A DNA stretch of 64,000 nt, from assembly GCF_002441935.1 (NCBI RefSeq), contig NZ_CP023668.1:62001-126000 (forward strand), given 5' to 3'. The notes beneath the pieces were generated by a model. The model was given only the letters and a program-made list of their open reading frames with translations. It was not told the origin of the DNA and made no database searches. This document shows, one piece after another, positions 12,501 to 22,551 of this stretch. This DNA is from Mesoplasma lactucae ATCC 49193 (GTDB lineage Bacteria; Bacillota_I; Bacilli_A; Mycoplasmatales; Mycoplasmataceae). The position numbers were made by a program, and so were the translations under genes. Position 1 is the stretch's first letter, and the number at the start of each line of letters is the position of its first letter.

Positions 12501-12526
12501 AATAAAGGAGAAATCCTTTATTTTTC
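12501..12526 (+). terminator. Intrinsic terminator after the SDR gene
   Basis: The stem AATAAAGGA / TCCTTTATT with loop GAAA is followed by T residues. A TATAAT box at 12529-12534 directly after it probably serves the next gene. Confidence 0.85.
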
Positions 12527-12584
12527 TTTATAATAAAATTATTAATAAACATTTATTTTAAAAGAATTGGGAAAATATTAAGTT

Positions 12585-13916
12585 TTGAGTTTTGAACTAG
12601 TTAAATTAAAAAATGAAAATCACCATAAAGACAAAATTATCTTTACTAGTGTAATTGGAATCTTTATTGTTTTAGGAATTGGTAGTTTTATTGCTACTTC
12701 TTTTTATAGTGTTGATTATAAATTTGCAGATACTATGTATAAAAGTATGAAATATAAGATTTTTAGAGGATGAGAAGCTTATACGATTATGGATGGTAAT
12801 GTTGGTGTAATTACTTGTTTAATATTGATGTTCTTAGTTTTATTTGAATCTTATGTTTTATTTATAGCAAGACATCATCCGGGTCATTGATTTGCGCAAT
12901 GAAGAAATCACAGAATTTGATTCTATGTTGTTGGATTTGTTGTCATTGTTGCTATTGAAGTTCCAGTAATGATGAAAGTTTGTTTTGCTAACTATGGATT
13001 TGGAAAAAAATTTGATTGAATTTTATTAATTGGAAGCGATTATCAAATTCCAATCTTTATTGTTTCATTAGTTTTACAATGAAGTTTTTACTGATTCATG
13101 GCTTATATGATGCTAACAAAAATTGCTAAAACAGATTTATTTTTAGACGATCATTATTGAAGAAGAGCTTTAATTTTAGTTGTCATGTTAGCTTTTAACT
13201 ATATTATTATTTTGATTTTTAAACCAGGATTTGGAAGAGTTTATTACTTTAATATCAACTGACAAACTATTTTTGACTCTGATTTCAATTTGAATGCTCC
13301 AGAAAACATTGCGAGAAAAGCTTTTTATTTAAATCAAACTCAATTCCAATACGGATATACATTTTTAGATGGAAATTCAGATTTACTAACGTCAACTCCT
13401 AATAAAGCGATTTATAATATTCCACCTGAAATCACTCAACCTTGATATAAGGCAAGAGGATTCTTTGGTTCAAGATATGTTGGAACGCGTGGAACTACTA
13501 TTGATGGTGCTTATATTCCCGGTGATTATGGAATGTTACCAAAATCAGATGCCTTCCCATCAGGTCATACTGCTGCAACCATTTTTATAGGTTCAACAAT
13601 TTGAGTTTTTGCCAAACCTAATTTAAAAATTAAAAAGAATCGTAAATATATTTATATTGCTTTTGTTATAGCAATTATCTATTTATTAGATATGATGTTT
13701 GCTTTGGTTTCTTCATCAGGGCACTGATGAAGTGATATGGCATTCCAATTATTTATGATGCCTGTTTGATTTATCTTAGCTTATTTACTATGTGATAAAG
13801 TCTTATTTAAACTATGTTCTTGATTTGGTTATAACTATGTTAAAAAAATAAGTTATAAAGATGAAAGAGATACTGTTAATAAAGAAAATAAAAAAGCTAA
13901 AAAAATTTCAAAATAA
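12585..13916 (+). CDS. PAP2-family membrane phosphatase
   Basis: The gene encodes 443 residues with about a dozen TGA-encoded Trp, which makes it appear broken in the standard code. Two hallmark motifs of the PAP2 (type 2 phosphatidic acid phosphatase) family are clear: FPSGHTAA near residue 325 and SSGHWWSDM further on (the S-x3-H-x3-D site whose His is the nucleophile). Several hydrophobic segments flank them, and a lysine-rich tail ends the protein. It probably dephosphorylates lipid phosphates or undecaprenyl-like substrates at the membrane. Upstream stops leave TTG 12585 as the best start (MSFELVKLKN); the only nearby ribosome-site-like string is GGGAA, so the start is tentative. Confidence 0.8.
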
Positions 13917-13944
13917 AAAAGAAAGATTAATTTTTAAAATCCTC

Positions 13945-14184
13945 TATAATGAGAAATGGAAATCAACTTTTAAATAAGTTAAAGGTTATTTCTTAACTGA
14001 TAAAAGAATTTAATCAACCCAAAACAAAACGTTATGTGTATCTAGCATCGTTTAAAGATTGTGTTCTTAGAAAAATTTTTCGATTCTTTTTATCATCTTG
14101 AATTACAATTCTACTCAAATCTGTAATTCAAACTTTTTTAAAAATTAATTACTTGAACTTTTAATATGAAGTTCAAGTTTTTTT
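13945..14184 (+). ncRNA. Probable small structured RNA with own promoter and terminator, unassigned
   Basis: This 360-base gene-free stretch holds a TATAAT box (13945-13950), then about 230 bases with several stems and no convincing ORF, then a strong terminator. Visible stems are AACTT/AAGTT (13965-13980), AGTTAA/TTAACT, AAACG..ATG/CAT..CGTTT (14027-14053) and TGAATTACA/TGTAATTCA (14099-14130). The terminator is ACTTGAACTT / AAGTTCAAGT plus T6 (14151-14184). I do not recognise tmRNA, RNase P RNA or SRP RNA in it. It could also be a 3' UTR of the phosphatase gene, but the -10 box and independent terminator favour a separate transcript. Confidence 0.5.
14151..14184 (+). terminator. Intrinsic terminator of the putative small RNA
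   Basis: A 10-bp perfect stem ACTTGAACTT / AAGTTCAAGT with loop TTAATATG is followed by seven T residues. Confidence 0.9.
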
Positions 14185-14279
14185 ATGTCAGAAAATGGCT
14201 CGATTTTTGATATTCACTTTAATTTGTTAGAATAATAAAGATATTAAAAAGTTAACAAATTATAAAGGAGAGAATAATT

Positions 14280-16289
14280 ATCGAAACAGACAAGAATAAA
14301 AACATCGAAAACAGTGCTGAAGATTTAAATATCTATTCAGAACACTGAGATCGCCTATTAGCTTTAGAAAGTGATATTGATGAAGACAACATCTCTATTC
14401 AAAATAACTTTAAAGCTTTAAAAGCCATCGATAGATTAAAAAAAGTTCAATTAAAAGAACTTAAAACTTTATATCATGACCAACATCTTTCAAAAGATGA
14501 ATATGATAAACAAAAAACATTAATTAACGATAAAGCTTTAGAATCTAAAAACGAAGTTTTAGATGAATTAAGCTACAATACATCTTTTATTGTCGCTAAG
14601 TATAAAGAGCTTACCGACTTACAATCTCATAAGAGAATTAAAGAAATTAATAAAAGACTTTCAACAGAACAAAAGAAAGTTAATCGCAAAGTTAAACAAG
14701 ATAAAAAACTAGCAAAACAAGAACTTAATAAGGTTGTTAAAACTTATAAAGAAAATGGTGTTTCAAAAGAAAAGATCAATGAATTAAAAGAACAATATGA
14801 AATTCGTTTCTTAAAAAAACATGAAAAAACTTTAGCAAAACAAGAACAAATTAACGACGGATTTATTAAATCTAGTCGTTCAACTTCTTATCAAGCAATT
14901 ATGATTGCTTTATTAGTAGCAGTTCCAACCTTATTATTAATTGGATTATTAGTAAATTATCTTTACTACATTCCACAAACTAATAAACAACACATAGCAG
15001 CAGGTAAAGATGCTTTATGAAATAATGGTGGCTATGGCTTTGAATTTTCAAGTGTCACAACCCCAGGATTTATTATCAGTATGATTCTAGTAGTGATGAT
15101 TCTTGTGTTTACAGCATTCTTAATTAAGCACTCTGCAAAAAGAATCGTAATCGATCGTGAAACTAATACTGCCAAAGTTGCAAGTATTGGATTTATTGCC
15201 GCTTTCTTTGACATGATGGGGGTTGGAAGTTTTGCTTCTGGTCTTGCTATGTTTAAAGCTGGAAATGTTATTAAAGATGACAAAATGACACCAGGAACTT
15301 TAAATATGTCATTTTGTGCACCAATTATGATGGAAGCATCATTCTTGGTTGGAGCAATTAGTGTTGATATTTTAACACTAGTAGTTCTAGTAGTTGCTGC
15401 TGTAATTGGTAGTTATATTGGAGCTAGTTTAGTTGATAAATTTAATGCTCAAACTATTAAATTAGTAATGGGAAGTGCTTTATTTATTGCTGGAATCGTA
15501 ATGATTTTAACAACACCACAAGTAGCTTTAATTGGAGCTGCTGGTGGAGCTAACGGAATTGTTGGTTGAAAATGAGCCGTTGCTGTTCCAGGGTTCTTAT
15601 TAATTGGAGTCTTAATGAGTTTTGGAGTTGGTAGTTATGCTCCAAGTATTCTATTATTAAGTTTATTAGGAATGGGATTAATTTATATTGCTCCAATCAT
15701 GACTTGTACTTCAGCATTCTTAATGCCAGTAACTTCATATAAATTCTATAAAGATAATAACTACTTACCAAAAACCTCATTAACAACCATGTTAGGAGCA
15801 ATTTTTGGTTCAACCATAGCCTTTTTATTCTTCTATGCAGGATTACAAGGATCTGGAGTAATGTCTGCTGATGGAGTTGCTTATAAATCAATTGTTAAAT
15901 GATTAACAATTGCTGTAATGTTCTATTCATCAATTACAATGTTTATTCAATATTTCCAAAACCGTAAAACTGCTGGTGAAAAAGCTGAAGCTATGAAAAA
16001 ACGTAATAAACGTAAATCATTAACCAAAGTTAATAAACAAGATTTAACTCCAACTATTAATCAACAATATGAAAAAACTCTAGATCGTTATAGTAATGAT
16101 TTAGATACTAAATCAATTGTTGAACAAGAAAATATTCCAATGGACGAATGAGTTAAAAACCCGAACTCAGAAGAAGATTTAGTTTCAGATTCAGTTGATA
16201 AAGTCTTAAAAGATATTGATACTTCAAAACCAAATCCTAAAAGAAAAACTAAGGTTGAAAAACCAGAAGAAAAGAAGAAAACTAACTAA
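14280..16289 (+). CDS. TauE/SafE (TSUP)-like transporter with N-terminal coiled coil, non-AUG start
   Basis: This is a 669-residue protein. Residues 1-200 are charged and heptad-like (EHWDRLLALESDIDEDN, then long K/E/Q-rich helices). A membrane segment follows at about 205-230, then a TSUP core with the typical SIGFIAAFFDMMGVGSF and PGTLN motifs, about eight membrane spans, and a basic cytoplasmic tail from about residue 560. TSUP proteins move small anions such as sulfite or sulfoacetate; the substrate here is unknown. There is no in-frame ATG before base 14908. AAAGGAGAG (14264-14272) is followed by ATA-ATT-ATC in frame, so the start is ATT (14277) or ATC (14280). Conservation with the next gene begins right there. 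No GTG or TTG is available earlier. Confidence 0.82.
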
Positions 16290-16332
16290 AAAACTTTAAT
16301 TTAAGAGTATTATTATAAATAATAAATATTTT

Positions 16333-16368
16333 AAAACACGCAATGATTTTTATCATAGTGTGTTTTTT
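16333..16368 (+). terminator. Intrinsic terminator between the first two TauE-like genes
   Basis: AACACGC pairs with GTGTGTT and ATGAT with ATCAT around a TTTT loop, followed by T6. TATAAT at 16371-16376 right after it is a probable promoter for the next gene, so the two paralogues are separately transcribed. Confidence 0.85.
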
Positions 16369-16430
16369 AGTATAATTAATTAATATTTTAAGGAAATAAA
16401 ATTAACATTTATAAAAAGGGAGAGATTTTT

Positions 16431-18401
16431 ATAGAACAACCTGAAAAGAAACGGGTGTCAGTTCAGCATGAAAAACCAATCACTAGTTTAAGTATTGAAT
16501 CTGAACACTGAAACAAACTTTTAGAGTTAGAACGCGATATTGATGAAGATAATATCAACATTCAAAATAACTTTAAAGCTTTAAATGCGATTGATCATTT
16601 ACAATCAGTCCAATTAAAAGAACTTCGTTCTTTATATCGTCAAAATGTTATTTCAAAAGATGAATTTAAAGAACAAAAAGAAGTAATCTCAAAAAACGCT
16701 GAAGATTCAAAAAACGAAATCTTAGATGAATTGAGTTACAATACCTCTTTTATTGTTGCTAAGTATCAAGAATTAACTGACTTACAACAACACGATAAAA
16801 TCAAAGAAATTAATAAAAAATTCTCAAGAGCAAATCGTAAGATTAATCACAAGATTAAACATGAAAAACGCCAAGCTAAAAGAGAAATGAATAAAGTTGT
16901 TAAGACATATGAAAAAAATAATATGCCTGAAGCAAAAATTGATGAATTGAGAAATACTTATCAAACCAAACAACTTGAAAAACAAGAAAAATTAATGCAA
17001 AAACAAGAAGTAATCAACCAAGGATTTATTAAATCTTCAAGATCTGCTTCTTATCAAGCAATTATGATTACCTTAGTAATCTCAGTACCAGTTTTATTAT
17101 TAATTGGATTATTAGTAAACTACTTTTACTATGTTCCACAAACTAATAAATTTGGTAATGATTCATTATGAACAGGAGGGTATGGGTTCCAATTTACAAG
17201 CCATACAATTCCAGGATTTATTATTTGTATGCTTTCAGTAGCATTAGTAATTGGATTTACTTGATTCTTAATCAAGAAATCAACAAAAAGAATTGTAATT
17301 GATAGAAATGCTCCAACCGGAACATTAATGTCAATTGGATTCTTAGCTTCATTCTTTGACATGATGGGGATTGGATCATTTGCTTCAAGTTTAGCAATGT
17401 TCAAAACTACAAAATCAATTAAAGATGATTCAATGATTCCAGGAACAACAAATGTTGCTTTCTGTGTGCCTAATACAATGGAAGCTGCATTCTTAACAGC
17501 AGCAGTTGATACAAATATTGTGTCATTAGTTGTTTTAGTATTATGCGCTATGGTTGGTTCTTATTTCGGAGCAACTATTGTTAAATACTTTGATGCACAA
17601 AGAGTGAAACTTGTAATGGGTTCAATCTTAATCATTGCAGCAATTGTAATGATTTTAACAACTCCTCAAGTCGCTTTAATTGGAGCTGCAAAAGAAGGAG
17701 CAAAAGGAATTATTGGATGAAGATGAGCTGTAGCTGTACCAGCATTCTTATTAATCGGAGTCTTAATGGCTTTTGGAATTGGTAGTTATGCTCCAAGTTT
17801 ACTAGTTTTATCATTATTAGGAATGAGTACAATTTACTGTACTCCAATCATGACTTGTTCATCAGCATTCGTAATGCCTGTAACTTCATACAAATTCTAT
17901 AAGGATAATAACTACTTGCCAAAAACTTCACTTGCAGTAATGCTTGGGGGAATCTTTGGTTCAACCATTTCCTTCTTATTCTTCTACTGTGGATTAATTG
18001 GATCTGGAACTATGAAATCTGATGGAGTTGCTTATACTTCAATCATGAAATGATTAACAGTTGCTGTTATGTTCTATTCATCATTCACAATGTTATTTGG
18101 ATACTTTAAAAACCGTAAAGCGGCCAACGAACAAAAAGAAAATGAGAAAAAAACAAACAAACGTCAACCGTTAGGAAAAATTAGAAACAAAGCTAATTTA
18201 ACAAACGAAATTCGTCAACAATATCTAGATACCTTAAATAAATATAAAAACTCTTTAGATACTAAAGAAATTGTTGAAAAAGAAAACTTACCAAAAGAGG
18301 AATGAGTTAAAAACCCAAACTCTGATAAAAGAGAACCGGTAGTTGAAGTTCAAAAAACTAAGAAACTACCTCGCGTTAAGAAAAAACAAGTTAAAAAATA
18401 A
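16431..18401 (+). CDS. TauE/SafE (TSUP)-like transporter with N-terminal coiled coil, ATA start
   Basis: This 656-residue close paralogue of the preceding gene has the same layout: coiled coil (about 1-205), first membrane span, TSUP core (FDMMGIGSFASSLAMFK, PGTTN, GSYAPSLLVLSLLGMS) and a basic tail. The best ribosome site AAGGGAGAG (16416-16424) is 8 bases before ATA 16431. The codons after it (GAA CAA CCT) lie where the sibling gene starts. The only canonical alternative before residue 100 is GTG 16455, which has no ribosome site. The coding match with its sibling starts at SEHWNKLLELERDIDEDN, upstream of any ATG. Like its sibling it probably exports or imports a small anion; the coiled coil could be a partner-binding or sensing part. 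Confidence 0.82.
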
Positions 18402-18459
18402 CTGGTCAACAGCATGCCTATGCTAATTGATCTCTTAATGCTAGAAAAAAGGAGAAATT

Positions 18460-19674
18460 ATGAAAGACAAAAAAAGCGCGAAGCAAGATTTAACAACCGA
18501 TGCTTCCAAAACAGCGTTACAAACTTCATCGACTGATTTAGTGACTTTAAAAGCACCAAATGATAAGATGAAACACTTAAAATCGTTTCTACTAGTAGGA
18601 ACTTTAATAGCTGCTTTAACCACAACTTTAATTGGGTTAATTGTCAGTTTACTTTACTATGTACCAGGTACATCAGAACCGAAGTGAGAAAAATATAATA
18701 TAGCAGATCACGTAGGACCATTTGTTATAGCCATGATTTTTGTAGGGGTAATTATCGCCTTTACTATAGCTTTGGTTTTAACAGCTAAAAAACATCTAAT
18801 TTTAGATACAAAAACTGGTTTAGCTTCTGCTGGATCAATTGGATTTATTGCATCATTTACTGATGTAATTTCAGTTGGTTCTTATGGAGTGACAATGGGA
18901 TTAAACAAACCATTGAAAATGAATTTAAAACCAAAACTAATGCCAGGAACTTTAACTGTTGGTTATGCAGTTCCACAAATGCTAGAATCAACTTTATTCT
19001 TAGTTGCTTTTGATGTTGAAATTGTAACTTTAATTACCATGATGGCAATTTGTATTGTTGGGGGAATTGTTGGTTCATTTATCGCTAAATATGTAAACTC
19101 ACAAGTCTTTAGATTAATTGCTGGAGTAATGTTATTTGTCTTTGCGATTTTAATGATCTTAGTTCACCCACAAGTTGGAGTTATTAAAGCTGCAGCTGAT
19201 GGAATTGGAACATCTGGATTAAGAGGATGAAGATTAGCAGTTGGATTAATTGCTTACTTCTTCTTAGGAATTTGTTCTTCATTAGGATTAGGAATTTTTG
19301 CTCCTTCTTTAGCAATCTTAGCTTTATTAGGATTATCACAAACTGCTATTTTAGCAATCATGTCAGCCAGTGCTTCAGGAATGATGCCACCAGCTGCCAT
19401 TAAATATATGAAAGATAAAAACTACAACTTAAAGGATGCCTTAATGATGACATTTGGTGGAGTCTTTGGAACTCTTGCAGCCTTCTTAATTATCTTTGTT
19501 GGAATTCAAGTTGGTGGAGATGTTGAAATGAAAACATTCTACAACGTCTTAAAATGAATTGCTGTTGCAGTTATCTTCTACTGTTCATTCATGATGCTTT
19601 TTGACTTTGGAAAAGACTTCAAAAAATATGGATGAAATGATGACACAGACGATGTCATTCCAGATATGAAATAG
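18460..19674 (+). CDS. TauE/SafE (TSUP)-like transporter, short form
   Basis: This third paralogue has 404 residues and lacks the long coiled coil: only about 45 polar residues precede the first membrane span (FLLVGTLIAALTTTLIGLIV). The TSUP core is recognisable but divergent: SIGFIASFTDVISVGSYG replaces FDMMGVGSF, and PGTLTVGYAVPQMLES matches the second conserved region. It starts with a normal ATG behind AAAAAAGGAGAAA. It lies 58 bases after the second paralogue with no terminator between, so the two are probably cotranscribed. The three genes together may form hetero-oligomers or handle different substrates; both are guesses. Confidence 0.85.
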
Positions 19675-19746
19675 GGTATAAAAACATTTAGTTTTAGCCA
19701 CTTAACAACAAATTACTGAAAATTTATAAAAAACTTTTGAAAAGTA

Positions 19747-19775
19747 TTGATTTATTAAAAACCTTTCATTAGAAT
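19747..19775 (+). promoter_or_regulatory. tRNA-Ile promoter
   Basis: TTGATT (19747-19752) and TAGAAT (19770-19775) are separated by 17 bases, and the tRNA begins 20 bases after the -10 box. Confidence 0.75.
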
Positions 19776-19794
19776 AGTAATTGTTGTTGTTAAT

Positions 19795-19871
19795 CGGAAT
19801 ATAGCTCAGCTGGTTAGAGCACTCCGCTGATAACGGAGAGGTCGTTGGTTCAAGTCCAATTATTCCGACCA
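19795..19871 (+). tRNA. tRNA-Ile (anticodon GAU)
   Basis: The cloverleaf is complete: acceptor CGGAATA / TATTCCG, D arm with AGCTCAGCTGGTTAGAGC, anticodon arm CTCCGCTGATAACGGAG with anticodon GAT, variable loop AGGTC, T arm with GGTTCAAGTCC, discriminator A and a genomically encoded CCA. It decodes AUC and AUU. It is an isolated tRNA gene with its own promoter and lies directly upstream of leuS. Confidence 0.97.
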
Positions 19872-19896
19872 TTTAAAGAAAAATATTAACAATATT

Positions 19897-19927
19897 ACAC
19901 AAGACTTTTAAGTCTTGTGTTTTTTTA
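19897..19927 (+). terminator. Terminator after tRNA-Ile
   Basis: ACACAAGACTT / AAGTCTTGTGT forms an 11-bp stem with a 2-base loop followed by T7. Confidence 0.9.
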
Positions 19928-19978
19928 TTTTTTGAGGGTTTTATAGTAAAATAAATAAATACAAAAGGGAGATAAACA

Positions 19979-22396
19979 ATGGATTTTTCACATAGAGCAA
20001 TAGAAAAAAAATGACGTAAATATTGAGAAGAAAACAATATCTACAAAACAACAGATACTCACGATAAAAAAGCATACATCTTAGATATGTTTCCATATCC
20101 ATCAGGAGCAGGACTACACGTAGGTCACGTGAAAGGATATACTGCTACAGATATTATCGCAAGATATAAAAGAATGAATGGTTTTGATGTTTTACACCCA
20201 ATTGGTTATGATGCGTTTGGATTACCAGCTGAACAATACGCTTTAAAAACTGGAAATGATCCGCGTGAATTTACTTTAAAAAATATTGATGTTTTTAGAG
20301 AACAATTAAAAAAATTAGGATTTTCATATGACTATGACAAAGAAGTTACTACTTCTGATCCTAACTTTTATAAAATTACTCAATGAATCTTTGAACAATT
20401 TTATAAACATGGATTAGCTGAAATTAGATATGCAACTGTAAACTGATGTCCTGGTTTAGGAACAGTTTTAGCAAATGAAGAAGTTGAAATTAAAAATGGA
20501 CAAATGGTTTCAGAAGTTGGTGGTTTTCCAGTTGAGAAAAAACCAATGAAACAATGAGTACTTTTAATTACTAAATATGCTGAAAAATTACTTGATGGTT
20601 TAGATAATACTCAATTCCCAGAATCAGTTAAAGAATTACAAAGAAACTGAATTGGTAAATCTGAAGGAATGGAAGTTGAATTCAAAATTGAAAAAGGTGA
20701 TGACTTAAAAGTTTTCACAACTCGTCCTGACACTATTTATGGAGTTACTTATTTAGTTTTAGCTCCAGAAAATGGTATTGTTCCAGAAATTACTACAAAA
20801 GAACATACCAAAGAAGTTTTAGATTATATTGATGCTACATCTCGTAAATCTGATTTAGAAAGAAAAGATGAATCACAACCTAAAACTGGTGCATTTACTG
20901 GAAGTTATGCAATTCACCCATTAACTGGTGAAAAATTACCAATTTGAATTTCTGACTATGTTTTAAATGACTATGGTTCAGGAGCAGTCATGGGAGTTCC
21001 AGCTCACGATCCTCGTGATTGAGACTTTGCTACAAAATTTGATTTACCAATCAAATTTGTAATGGAAACAAAAACTCAAGATAAAGTTTTCACTGGAAAA
21101 TCAAAAATGATTAACTCTGGTGAACTTGATGGTTTAACTCCAAAAGATGCTATGAAAAAAATCAAAGATATCTTAGTTAAAAAAGGTATTGGAGAACCAA
21201 AAGTAAACTATCGTTTAAGAGACTGATTATTCTCACGTCAACGTTTTTATGGAGAACCATTCCCAGTTCTATTTGATGAACAAGGAAATATTGTCCTAGT
21301 TCCAGAACAAGATTTGCCAGTTAAATTACCTCATGGTGATTATATTAAACCTTCAGGAACTGGAGAATCTCCATTAGCTAACTTTAAAGACTGAGTCAAT
21401 GTTGATTTAGATGGAGTTAAATACAGAAGAGAAACTAACACTATGCCGCAATGAGCAGCATCAAGTTGATATTTCTTAGCTTATATCTTAACTGACAAAC
21501 CAAATCAATTAATTGATATTAACTCACCAGAAGCTATGGAACGTTTTAAAAAATGAATGCCAGTTGATTTATATGTTGGGGGACAAGAACACGCTGTCAC
21601 TCACTTGTTATATTCAAGATTCTGAAACCAATTCTTATTTGATATTGGTATTGTTCCTTACAGCGAACCTTATCAAAAACTAATTAATCAAGGAATGATT
21701 TTAGGACCTGATGGAGAAAAAATGTCTAAATCAAAAGGAAACACAATTTCACCAGACGAAATTGTTGAAACCCATGGAGCAGACACTTTGAGACTTTATG
21801 AAATGTTTATGGGACCAATTGATGCTTCACTTCCATGAAGTTATGAAGGATTAGATGGTTCAATGAAGTGATTAAACCGTGTTTATCGTTTAATTGACAC
21901 ACAAACTTTCACAGATACTAATAATGGACACTTAGATTACATATATAATGAAGTAGTCAAAAAAGTTACTTCAATGATTGAAGATCTAAAATTCAATACA
22001 GCTATTTCTCAACTTATGGTCTTAGTTAACGCTATGTACAAAGAAGAAGAAAATACTATCTATAAGCCTTACGTTGAAGGATTAATTAAAATGTTAAGTT
22101 TATTTGCACCTTATATTTCAGAAGAAATGTGAGCAATGCTTGGTAATAAACCTAGTGTCACTCAACAACAATGACCAACATTTGATCCAACAAAACTTGT
22201 GTTAACTACAACTACAGTTGTTTTCCAAGTTAACGGTAAAGTTAGAGGTAAAGCTGAAGTTAATAAAGGATTGTCCAAAGAAGAACTCTTGAGCTTAGCC
22301 AAAGATGACGACAATGTAAAAGCAAACTTAGAAGGTAAAACAATTGTTAAAGAAATCGTTGTACCTGATAAAATCGTGAATATTGTTGCTAAGTAA
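19979..22396 (+). CDS. leuS: Leucyl-tRNA synthetase
   Basis: The 805-residue enzyme charges tRNA-Leu. The class I HIGH motif appears as [12 protein letters not shown] (residues 38-49) and the KMSKS loop as EKMSKSKG (about 580-586). The editing (CP1) domain between them includes [19 protein letters not shown]. The C-terminal region ends with [14 protein letters not shown], typical of LeuRS. AAAAGGGAGAT is well spaced before ATG. About 20 in-frame TGA codons fall at expected Trp positions, for example in [10 protein letters not shown] and [11 protein letters not shown] contexts. Length is normal for the bacterial enzyme. Confidence 0.98.
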
Positions 22397-22434
22397 CACA
22401 ATGTTGCGAAATAATATTGTGTTAAAATAAGAGT

Positions 22435-22518
22435 ATTAATTCTATCTATACATGTTGTTACCGATTTTTAACGGTTAAATATCTTCTCTCTATAGAAGAC
22501 ATTTTGGGATAGATTAAT
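22435..22518 (+). promoter_or_regulatory. Structured 5' leader (three-way junction) of the membrane-protein gene
   Basis: ATTAA+TCTATC (22435-22446) pairs with GATAGA+TTAAT (22508-22518) to close a junction. Inside are ACCG/CGGT (around 22460-22475) and TCTTC/GAAGA (22482-22498). The layout is like a riboswitch aptamer about 35 bases upstream of the ribosome site AAAAGGAG. I do not see the conserved cores of purine, preQ1, SAM or TPP riboswitches, so it stays unassigned. No separate terminator is present; control by ribosome access is possible. Confidence 0.45.
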
Positions 22519-22551
22519 ATATTTTATATTTCAATAGAAAAGGAGAAAAAA

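Noticed and set aside
13957-14184. tmRNA, RNase P RNA or SRP RNA
   Set aside because: Size and conserved sequences do not match any of them.
22441-22513. Purine or 2'-deoxyguanosine riboswitch
   Set aside because: The three-way shape is similar, but the conserved junction and loop sequences of that class are missing.
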